64,000 nt of DNA, taken from assembly GCF_036588685.1 (NCBI RefSeq), contig NC_086377.1:79924283-79988282 (forward strand), read 5' to 3'. The position numbers and the translations under genes were made by a program. The notes under the pieces are model-generated. The model made no database searches. It worked only from the letters and a program-made list of their open reading frames with translations, and was not told the origin of the DNA. This document shows positions 23,037 through 32,653 of the stretch, piece by piece (position 1 is the stretch's first letter; each line of letters opens with the position of its first letter). Source of the stretch: Mytilus trossulus. Its lineage: Eukaryota > Mollusca > Bivalvia > Mytilida > Mytilidae.

Positions 23037-23369
23037 GCAAGTTAATTTTATAATGTGTTTAATTCAGTTTCTTACTAGAATTTTTTTATTAGTCCAAGCG
23101 TGTGTTTGTCCTAAACAAGCTTGAAATGTTGGCCACTTGACGTTTCGCACCCTCCAATCAATCACATGTTTTACTTTAAGGTACTAACTTACTTTTTGGC
23201 GGATGTTATCAAATATTACCTAACGTTTAAAAACCATTTTTTTTCAAATGATGAATGTTCTAAATATTATTTTAATATGCAGCTAGAATGATTATCTTCC
23301 CCAAAAGCAATAACTTAATACATATTCGATCAATACTAACTTACATAAATTTGTGACTTGTTATGCCCA

Positions 23370-23640
23370 ACCTACGATAGTAGAGGGGCATTATGTTTTC
23401 TGGTCAGTGCGTCCGTTCGTTCTTTGGTCCGTCTGTCCTGCTTCAAGTTAAAGTTTTTGGTCAAGGTAGTTTTTGATGAAGTTGAAGTCAAATCGACTTC
23501 ACATGTTTCCTATGATATGATCTTTCTAATTTGAATGCCAAATTATAGTTTTTATCCCAATGTCACGGTCCACTGAACATAGAACATTATAGTGCGAGTG
23601 GGGCATTCGTGTACTGGTGACACATTCTTGTTTTATATAC
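23370..23640 (+). repeat. Dispersed repeat family R5, copy 2
   Basis: Same landmarks and orientation as 22600-22860. The two copies bracket the start exon of gene B. Confidence 0.8.
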
Positions 23641-23739
23641 AATTTGATTAACGTTTGTTAAAGATGACTTTTTTTTGCCCTTTTTAAAACATATCCGCTA
23701 AACCTACAAGGCATATCGAGTCTGATATGAATAATAAGA

Positions 23740-24020
23740 TTTGGTATGAGTGCCAGTGAGACAACTCTCCATCCAAGTAACAATGTGTTAAAGTAAACAA
23801 GTATATACCAAAGTACGACCATCAGCACGAAGCCTTGGCTCACACCGAACAACAAACTACAAATGGCCAAAAACAATTACTTGTAAACTTGTAGTATTTA
23901 ACAATTTAAGAAAGAAAACCAACTTTCTAATCTATATAAAAAACGGGAAACGAGAAACATTTAAGAAACACACAAAAATCTCTGAACAACAGATTCCTGA
24001 CTTAGGACAGGAGCATATAC
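23740..24020 (+). repeat. R2-type repeat copy
   Basis: gccagtgagacaactctcc, agtacgaccatcagcacg, accgaacaacaaactac and acttaggacaggagcat in order. Confidence 0.7.
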
Positions 24021-24331
24021 ATGCAGCGGGTTTAAATATTAAAAAAAGAAATGATCAAACAAAAAACATATAAAAAAACACAAGTAAACTGAACTAATAA
24101 CTCTGATCTTGACAAAATATATAGAAAAGTACATGTTATGCACCACGTGTTTTACAACAACATTATTTTTTTTAAAATAAAATCTCACATCGAAGGAATC
24201 AACATTTAAATGATTTTAAACTGTTGACCAAATATTAGCAGCAGCTTCTTAAAAGTATTGAAATTTTATTACATTTTCTAATATGATTTATTATAAGTCT
24301 TGATTTGCTAACTTTCAGCAATCTTTTGCAG

Positions 24332-24421
24332 GTATATGCAAATTACTTGTACTTACCGGCCTGTCCGTCATCATTATTATACTTCTGATGCCAGTACACA
24401 TGCTTTCATTTTACAAATCAT
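24332..24421 (+). CDS. Gene B, membrane-anchor exon a (90 nt)
   Basis: Acceptor cttttgcag, donor gtaagt at 24422, phase 1-1. It encodes ICKLLVLTGLSVIIIILLMP and then VHMLSFYKS: a membrane span followed by a short linker. It may be an alternative to, or be used together with, exon b; inclusion of both keeps the frame and would join FYKS to a second span through a cysteine codon. Confidence 0.75.
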
Positions 24422-24854
24422 GTAAGTAGGAATATTGCAATATCTTAAATTACTTCATGTATGCATTTTACGATATGTTTTGTATGATATTTTACACACA
24501 GCTTTGTGATTGCATTTCTCCCTCTTATTTGGTGAATACAAGGATGCAGTTCATTCTAAATGTTAAGTTCAGACGTGTTCATAATAAGATATACGACTTT
24601 TGAAACCCAGAGAGAAGAATTGGCTCCCATGCATTTATTTTAAAACAACATTAATCTTTGAACATCTTGCATCGAAGGAACCACCATTAAAATAATGAAT
24701 GTGTATCTGAAAAGATCACAGGTATACAGTACATCTGAATGATGTAAAGGTTGTAACTTTGATTTTTTTTCTAAAACGATTTTGATTATATAAGTTTTTC
24801 GCGATTCGTTTACATGTAAGTTTTTTACAATATAAAGTGATGATATTTTTGCAG

Positions 24855-24944
24855 GTAAACATAAGTCTCTGGTAAACGCTTTTCTTCTTATCATCGCTGT
24901 TATACTGTTGGTGCCAGTGAATATATTAATGTTTTACAAATCAT
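24855..24944 (+). CDS. Gene B, membrane-anchor exon b (90 nt)
   Basis: Acceptor tttttgcag, donor gtaagt at 24945, phase 1-1. With the start exon it gives MAGKHKSLVNAFLLIIAVIL, then LVPVNILMFYKS. It has the same length and FYKS end as exon a, showing an exon duplication that predates the gene A/B duplication. Confidence 0.8.
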
Positions 24945-25094
24945 GTAAGTATGACAAATCTGACATTACTTCACGTGTCCGTGTACCGATGTGGTTTGTA
25001 CATGAGATATTTCACCACAGCTTTGTTTACTTGCCTTTTTTTTCTTTAAAACTTTGTAAAGCAGATGCAAGGATGTAGTTAAAGAGAAAGGTGC

Positions 25095-25345
25095 AATAAA
25101 ATAAGGAGAAGAGGTATAATTGCCAATGAAACCAAATGACGTGGGTTTGTGTCACCGTATAGCCATTAACATTGAACAAAACAGAAACCGTTAGCTATAT
25201 CAAATGGCTCTGACATGTAAAAATGCGAAACAATTCATTTAGGAAACCAAAGGCCATGTTTATACGGAAACAAAAAACGAACAACAGATATTACTGACAT
25301 CCACTGAATTACAGGCACCTGACTTGGGACGAGGTTATTACAATT
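25095..25345 (+). repeat. R2 repeat copy, degraded
   Basis: aattgccaatgaaacc, gtgtcaccgtatagcc, gacatccactgaattacagg and cacctgacttgggac landmarks in order. It lies in the last intron of gene B. Confidence 0.7.
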
Positions 25346-25493
25346 TGGCAAAAATAATTTCGTTTTCTGAACATGTAGCCTCGTTGTATTGTCTGACTTA
25401 TTTACATGTATCACAAATCTCTTTTTGTTCAAATGCTTAGAAAAGACAGAACTTGAAATGTACGGAGGCCGGTTAGTGTCAAGTTGGACTTTT

Positions 25494-25680
25494 ATTTTTA
25501 AGTCGTTATAACGACTTAGCTAACTTGTTATAACGACTTAGCTAAATTGTTATAACGACTTAGCTAACTTGTTATAACGACTTAGCTAAATTGTTATAAC
25601 GACTTAGCATATTTATCTTGTAAAACAAATTAGCTAACTTCTTTTAACGACTTAGCTAACTTGTTCAAACAACTTAGATA
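25494..25680. repeat. 22-bp palindromic tandem repeat, about 8 copies
   Basis: The unit cttagctaacttgttataacga repeats with small changes. The first copy contains the perfect 18-base palindrome aagtcgttataacgactt, so the array can extrude hairpins. It lies in the last intron of gene B. Confidence 0.9.
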
Positions 25681-25819
25681 GCCAATTGACACATAAATTA
25701 CTAACTGTAGGTCAACGGAAGACCTTCAACAATAAGCAAAGCCAATACCGCATAGTCAGCTACAAAAGGCACCGAAATCACAAATTCAAAACAATTCAAA
25801 CAAGAAAACTAATAGATAT

Positions 25820-26030
25820 AGGAAGATGTAGTATGAGTGCCAATGAGAAAACTCTTCTTTCAAGTAACAATCTATAATAGTAAACCATTATGCGTCAAGG
25901 TACGGCTTTCAACACGGAGCCTTGTCTCACGCCGAACAACAAGCTATAAAGGGCCCAAAATATCAAAAGTGAAAAACAATTTAAATGGGAAAACCAACGG
26001 TCTAATCTATATAAAAACGAGAAACTAAGC
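25820..26030 (+). repeat. R2-type repeat copy
   Basis: gtgccaatgagaaaactctt, aaggtacggctttcaacacg and gaacaacaagctataaaggg in order. It ends about 220 bases before the gene B large exon. Confidence 0.75.
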
Positions 26031-26250
26031 ATGTATTGACTGTATTATTCTAAGTAGTGAAAAATCACCAATGCGTAATTATGACAATAAAAAAACGTGA
26101 GTGCAGCCTGGAAATAAACCACGAACATTTAGATGCATGACGATACTGTTATTAGAACTCTCTTGGAACCATAATAACTAATTGCCTTTGTATACTACTT
26201 GTTTATATTACTTTAATGCATTAGTATTACAATGGCAAAATTGCTTTCAG

Positions 26251-27602
26251 TTCCAGAATATGAATTTCTTTCTTCAACAAATGGTCAGTTCAACTGCAGG
26301 TCAGCTGACCACCAGACAGTGTCAATGGATCCCATGCCGGAAGTTACTATTTGTGGTTCAGCACAAAATATGTTTAAATACAAAGGAGTTTATGCAAACA
26401 AAACTTTTGATTGTTCTGATAAACGCCATAACTTTGATGTTAAAGTTGAATTGAGAAAGAAATTTAGAGATAAGAAATATTATAAAAACAAAATATTGTT
26501 TGAAATAGGGTTGACAGAGAGTTCCATAAGTTCAAAATATATGCGAGACATGTATGATGGAAAGATTTGGTCGGTTTCAGCATATGTTTGTGAAAACGAA
26601 CATGGGATATGTTTCCACGAAAGGAATGATTTCCCGCCAAATATTGTAAGGCATTCATACAGTGTTAGTGGAAGTTTAATTAATACCAATGTAGACCTCT
26701 CTGTAGACTGTCATCATAGTGATCAACCTCAGACAGAAAATAGGGTTACTCCAGTTTTTGCCTTATATGAACCGGATGTTATCGCAATTTCAATGACAAT
26801 AAACTCCGTAATAGACTTTCTCAGTTTCAATGGCTCAACACTTCATCGCCATCTTGAATTATCACCTGACAATAAGATCGTATCGAACACACCTGTAGAA
26901 TTATTTGCGGATGTAAAGAAAACAAAATCGCCGTATGGTGTTCTAAAGTATAGTGAAAATACGAAACATTTACATCACATTGTTGACTTAGATATAGACT
27001 ACCATCAAAATGTTGAAATTACCGAGGATCTATTTGAACTAAATATAGGACAAATTGACACAGAGTACAGAGTTGTTGGCCACTTTACTGCTGAAGTTTG
27101 TCCGATTGATCAGGGTATACAATCTGTAGTATCACGTTTTTGTTTTTACACTGACGACACTAAGTTACAACCGAGTGTGGTGTATGGCAGTCATCTCACA
27201 CTTGATCTAAGCTACAATTTTGAAGTAAATATGATAACGGTTAAAATATCGACCGACGAAATTGAAGGGCAAGACACTTTCATTTTTTCGCCTGAGAAAC
27301 AACTCCATGGCAACGATGTGAAAGGCCAGTTTATCGTTCTCGATCACGTGTCAGTAGATAATATGCAAGTCTCATGTAGAAACGCTTACAATTATAGATT
27401 GATATCGTCTCTATTTCGATTGGTTGGGAATATTGTATATTTTATTACGGACCCTTGTTCTTCAATCATTATGCAGGTTTTCAATTTCTGTTACAGAGTG
27501 TACAACCTTACATCTAGATATGATATAACCATTGTAGTAATCATAATTCTATCTTGTCCATTTTGTTATTCAAGCATTCGACCATGGGAAAACCGATACT
27601 AG
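26251..27602 (+). CDS. Gene B, large terminal exon: unrecognised membrane-anchored ectodomain protein
   Basis: Paralog of gene A in inverted orientation; family not recognised. The exon follows ttgctttcag and reads FPEYEFLSSTNGQF onward to TAG at 27600-27602. With exons 23030-23036 and 24855-24944 (or 24332-24421) the coding length is 1449 nt, a 482-residue protein: short cytosolic N-tail, one membrane span at about residues 8-29, then an ectodomain with the seven cysteines shared with gene A. An ATG at 26232 upstream of the acceptor would give an unanchored frame, but an in-frame TAA just before it and the conserved acceptor argue that this is intron. The C-terminus diverges from gene A after SSLFR and ends in a second hydrophobic run (ITIVVIIILSCPFCY), so the protein could span twice. 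Role unknown. Confidence 0.8.
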
Positions 27603-28250
27603 TTTTAAAAAGTTAGAAAATATAACTGAGACAAACGAAGTCGTTACGTCTATGACAGATACCCCAAGGGTTGACCGTGGTTAAGTATATGCCATTGGCC
27701 GTATCAAAAGTTCTAAAGTTAAGATTTGTTCCGAACGGACGGATTTTTCTCCATGTCCTACGATAAATCAGTACTACAATTGAATATCTTAACTTAAGAA
27801 GTTTTATGCATATCAGCCCAGCTAGCCCTCTCCCATTCTTCTTTTTAAAACAAATATATCATTGAACGTGTTTTAACAGAATGTTATAGTGTTTTTCGAT
27901 ATTCGGAGAGAACATTTTAGAATAAATAATTTGTATGATTTATTAAACAGTATTCATGTTCAAAATAAATTAGAATATATTTCAGAGTATGAACAAGTTG
28001 CAGTTAAAACTTAAGAATTATTTTATTTTATCTTATTGGTGAGTTTATAATTTTATGTAATTTCGCCTTTAATTAAAGTTTAAGTACATCGAAAGTGTTT
28101 TTGTCTGTTGTTTAAAACTGTCTTAGTTTAATATAATATTTGAAATTAATTTTGCCGAAATATAGCCTTTTTTGGTTGATACAGCGTAAAAGATACAGCG
28201 TAAAATCACCAACCAACCAATCAGTAAAGCTCAAACTATAAAACAGCGAC
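27603..28250. other. 3' flank of gene B, no further gene seen
   Basis: AT-rich. It contains a short tandem gatacagcgtaaaa at about 28178-28205 just before the minisatellite. No clear AATAAA placement could be chosen as the gene B poly(A) signal. Confidence 0.4.
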
Positions 28251-29490
28251 CGTTACACTGTTCGGGACACAGATATACACATACACGTCAGCATTACACT
28301 GTTCGGGACACAGAAATACACAGAAACGTCACCATGACACTGTTCGGGACACAGAAATACACGGACACGTCACCATCACACAGTTCGGAACACAGAAATA
28401 CACGGACACGTCACCATTACACTGTTCGGAACACAGAAATACACGGACACGTCACCATTACACGGTTCGGAACACAGAAATACACAGCCACGTCAACATT
28501 ACATGGTTCGGAACACAGAAATACATGGACACGTCACCAATACACTGTTCGGAACACAGAAATACACAGACACGTCACCATTACACTGTTCGGAACACAG
28601 AAATACACGGACACGTCACCATTACTGTGTTCGGACCACAGAAATGCAGACACGTCACCATTACACTGTTCAGAACACAGAAATACACGGACACGTCACC
28701 ATTACACGGTTCGGAACACAGAAATACACAGACACGTCAACATTACACGGTTCGGAACACAGAAATACATGGACACGTCACCATTACACTGTTCGGAACA
28801 CAGAAATACACAGACACGTCACCATTACACGGTTCGGAACACAGAAATACACGGACACGTCACCATTACACTGTTCGGAACACAGACACGTCACCATTAC
28901 ACGGTTCGGAACACAGAAATACACAGACACGTCACCATTACACGGTTCGGAACACAGAAATACACAGACACGTCACCATTACACGGTTCGGAACACAGAA
29001 ATACACATACACGTCACCATTACACGGTTCGGAACACAGAAATACACGGACACGTCACCATTACACGGTTCGGAACACAGAAATATACAGACACGTCAAC
29101 ATTACACGGTTCGGAACACAGAAATACATGGACACGTCACCATAACACTGTTCGGAACACAGAAATACACAGACACGTCACCATTACACGGTTCGGAACA
29201 CAGAAATACACGGACACGTTACCATCACACGGTTTGGGACACAGAAATACACAGACACGTCACCATTACACGGTTCGGAACACAGAAATACACGGACACG
29301 TCACCATTATACTGTTCGGAACAAAGAAATACACAGACACGTCACCATTACAAGGTTCGGAACACAGAAATACACAGCCACGTCACCATTACACTGTTCG
29401 GAACACAGAAATACACGGACACGTCACCATCACACTGTTCGGAACACAGAAATACACGGACACGTCACCATTACACGGTTCGGAACACGT
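28251..29490 (+). repeat. 41-bp minisatellite, about 30 copies
   Basis: Unit of the form ttcggaacacagaaatacac followed by ggacacgtcaccattacactg. Single-base variants alternate (acggac/acagac, actg/acgg), and two units near 28640 and 28880 are shortened. Because 41 is not a multiple of 3 and the unit has no stop in any forward frame, three overlapping frames stay open (387, 334 and 206 codons). All three encode the same rotated 41-residue period, which argues for a minisatellite rather than a gene. Confidence 0.9.
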
Positions 29491-29639
29491 TAGCTAAGGA
29501 CATCTAAAGCAAACACATATCGAAACAACCAATCATCATGGGTAATTTCATTGTTTGTACCCGAAAATGAAAATAGCGTCACGCCATGGGTTTAATTTTG
29601 TATAGTTTAAGGCATCTTTAACAATTTTTTCGGTTGTAA

Positions 29640-29930
29640 ATGAACGGAATCACAAAGACAACAAATAGTCACCGTACGGGATTCAGCAATGAGCAAAGCA
29701 TATACCTTATAGTAAGCTATAAAAAGGTCCCGGCATGAGAAAATGTGAAATGAATCTAACGAGAAAATGTGAAATAATTTTAACTAGAAAATGGAACGCC
29801 TGGTTCATGCTAACGGGTTCTGCGCATTACTGAAACGGTGACCTAAAGTTGTTAACTTCTTTCACATTTTTTCTTCGGTGGGGAGTTGTCTCATTGAAAG
29901 TCATACCACATCTCTTTTTTTTTTTAAACA
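29640..29930. repeat. R2 fragments in both orientations
   Basis: tcaccgtacgggattcagc and atgagcaaagcatatacc (forward), then gttgtctcattgaaagtc with a cacatctct end (reverse). Confidence 0.6.
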
Positions 29931-30034
29931 CAAGTACGACAGACAGAAACCGAATACAACCACTGGATAACAAGTCAATGACTCAAAACAGGCACATGTA
30001 GGGTTAAACGTGATTGCGAGCGCCCAACTATTTA

Positions 30035-30815
30035 CTTACGGTGCAGTCCGGTGTATCCGCGCACAAAATCATTACACACTTTTATTTATTGTATCCGCGC
30101 ACCTTAGACTTATGACTTCACTTCATTCAACAGATTAAACCAATAATTGTATAATATTATGTGAACAAAATCATTACATACTTTTATTTAATAAAATTTT
30201 CTATTTGTATGGTTTCATTCTTTAGATTTTGTGTAATATGTGTCCAAAATTAGGGAAACCCCTGTTCTGAGAGTTCCTCCTATGTCCAGTGATTTTTGCG
30301 CATGCTTTCTAAAAATAGCTTATTTTTAATAAAGGAAAGATTTTGTACTACGAAATAGCAGAGTTTGAATCAAAACCACTGCCATGGATACAGAGCAAAA
30401 ATTATTTCAATCTGATACAAATTTGACTTGAATAAAACAAATATTATCTGATGATGTAATTTTTTTTAATGGAAATTGGCCAAATATGAAGTGAGGTCCC
30501 CGGGGTTCGCGCGGCCCGTGATATCGCGATTTGTCTGATTTCGTCATATCAACACAGTAACACAAACAAAATCGGTCTTGTTATTGTTTTAGCCTTCCGA
30601 AAGGACAAAAAAACAATAAAATTGATAAGTTCAAGAGTTAATTAATAACTGCAACCCCATTATTTCCCATATTTGGCCAACCACTGGCTACCAATTTCAT
30701 GACTCCATATAGGCACATGTGCATGGTAGGGTTAAACGACTTTTTACGTGATTGCGAGCGCCCAACTATTTACTTACGTTGCAGTCCGGTGTATCCGCGC
30801 ACCTTAGACTTATGA
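30035..30815 (+). repeat. Direct repeat of an about 80-bp segment, 700 bases apart
   Basis: gattgcgagcgcccaactat and gcagtccggtgtatccgcgc occur at about 30013-30120 and again at about 30748-30810, with the same cttagacttatgactt end. No gene is apparent between them. Confidence 0.75.
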
Positions 30816-31044
30816 CTTACACAAAAGTAATGTACATTGTATTTATAAAACCACTTAAATTAAGAAATGCAGTCGTAGTACTATTATATTATGTTCGTTT
30901 GACAGAAACATCCGTCCGTTCGGAACAAATCTTAACTTTAGCTTTCTGCATAAGGTCCATGACCTATGTTAATCCTCTGTTTTGAGGATATGTTGAGTTC
31001 CCATGCAGGTGATGTGTAAAGTCTTAAATCCATTAGTAATGTAA

Positions 31045-31410
31045 AAGAGAAGATGGGGTTTGATTGCCAATGAGACAACTATCAACAACAGACCAAAATG
31101 ACACAGACATTAACACATATAGGTCACCGTACGGCCTTCAGTAATGAGAAAAGCCCATACCGCATAGTCAGCTATAAAAGGTCCCGATAAAACAATGTAA
31201 ATCAATTCAAACGAGAAAACTAACGGCCTTATTTATGTAAAAAAATGAACGAAAAACAAATATGTAACACAAAAACAAACGACAACCACTGAATTAACAG
31301 GCTCCTGACTTGGGACAGGCACATACATAAATAATGTCGCGGGGTTAAACATGTTAGCGGGATCCCAACCCTCCCCTAACCTGGGACAGTGGTATAACAG
31401 TACAACATAA
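31045..31410 (+). repeat. R2, most complete copy in the window
   Basis: In order: ttgccaatgagacaactatc, caccgtacggccttcagtaa, ccgcatagtcagctataaaa, acaaccactgaattaacagg, gcggggttaaacatgttagc, acctgggacagtggtataac. It serves as the reference for the R2 fragments listed elsewhere. Confidence 0.85.
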
Positions 31411-31689
31411 GAACGCAGTTTTCGTAATGTAATATTCTCACAACACTATGTTACTCAAGGCTTTAAATGCGGATTTGAGATCAGAAAATAATTTCATTTA
31501 GTTAGGTTTTAGGATATAAATAATTAACAGTCCGTCACTTTTCCTTTTTCTCAATTCTATATAAACGTTTTTTATGAGTCAAGCTGTCACAAACTGACCT
31601 CAACACATGTATTAATACATAATAATAGTAATTGACTTTTAACCATACATGTATCGGTCATTACAATATATCCGGGATTACATGTACAT

Positions 31690-31980
31690 GTTTTAGACTA
31701 TCCTAAGTCAAGTGTCTCTGGCCTTTGTTAGTTTTGTATGATTTTAATTTTAGTTCATTAAAATATTTTAGAGTTTAGTATGACGTCTAGTATCACTGAA
31801 CTAGTACAGTTTTGTTTAGGGGGCAGCCGAAAAACACCTCTGGATGCGGGATTTGTTCGCTGTGTTGAAGACCCTTTCGTGACCTTCGACTGTTTTCTGC
31901 TCTTTGGTCAGGTTGTTGTCTCTTTTGGATATTCCCTAACTTTTATTCTCAATTTTATCTTTATTGGGTCCATATCCTAA
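31690..31980 (+). repeat. R1 repeat copy
   Basis: ctctggcctttgttagtttt, tatcactgaactagtac, gcagccgaaaaacacctctg, caggttgttgtctctttt. The 66-codon open frame here is a repeat shadow. Confidence 0.75.
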
Positions 31981-32138
31981 AACATTTTATATCATGTCTG
32001 TCCCAAATAAGGGAAACTCGACTTTTAACAGTTCATCAAAATGTAAAGGAATGTCAAACATGTCTTATAATGAATAAAGGAAAGATCTTATACTACGAGT
32101 TTGAACCAAATAAGTAATTTAAGTTGAATTTAGTTATC

Positions 32139-32300
32139 AAAGGTACCAGGATTATAATTTAGTACGCCAGACGCGCGTTTCGTCTACATGAGACTCATCA
32201 GTGACGCTCATATCAAAATATGTATAAAGCCAAACAAGTACGAAGTTGAAGAGCATTGAGGATTCCAAATTCCAAAACGTTGTGCCAAATAAGGTGTTGC
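32139..32300 (-). mobile_element. Hammerhead-bearing element (copy 4), upstream of gene C
   Basis: Tail gtaccaggattataattt, hammerhead, then the reverse body (gaagagcattgaggattcc). It lies about 300 bases upstream of the gene C start exon, antisense to it. Confidence 0.8.
32164..32207 (-). ncRNA. Hammerhead ribozyme motif, intact core (copy 4)
   Basis: On the minus strand: gcgtca, CTGATGA, gtc-loop-gac, GAA, acgcgcgt, C, tggcgt. All core bases are conserved and stem I pairs throughout with two G-U pairs. Confidence 0.8.
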
Positions 32301-32519
32301 GTCACGAGCACCCAGATATTTCTCATGACGAATAACGAACAATGTTTTCATTATATCTAACATGATCTCTACTAAAAATAGCCGTCAGTTAAGGTACATA
32401 AAACCCGTGGTTACTATATGTGATCTTTTTGATTGAGCATTAAACTGTCTCACCACGACAGCTAAGACCAGTTCGTAACAAAAATCATACATTTTTCATC
32501 ATAAAATTTGTCATATTGT

Positions 32520-32532
32520 CACGTGGTATAAT
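32520..32532 (+). promoter_or_regulatory. Possible core promoter of gene C (E-box plus TATA-like)
   Basis: CACGTG at 32520-32525 is followed at once by tataat (32527-32532), about 80 bases before the ATG at 32611. Spacing would allow a start site near 32557-32560. Weak evidence in an AT-rich genome. Confidence 0.3.
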
Positions 32533-32610
32533 CCGTGTATTTGGTTGAATCAGGACAAATGAAATACTAGACTATTTTCTGTATCAGGGACTCAACATTA
32601 AAAAAACAGA

Positions 32611-32653
32611 ATGGCGGAATTTAAAATTGCAATTTTTAGCTTAGTCCTTCTAG
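32611..32653 (+). CDS. Gene C exon 1 (signal peptide start)
   Basis: ATG at 32611 after aaaaaacaga; encodes MAEFKIAIFSLVLL plus one base; donor gtaagt at 32654. The charged start and hydrophobic run are a classic signal peptide. Confidence 0.85.

Noticed and set aside
28334-29507. 387- and 334-codon open frames
   Set aside because: Rotations of the same 41-bp minisatellite read in different frames; no evidence of selection on any frame.
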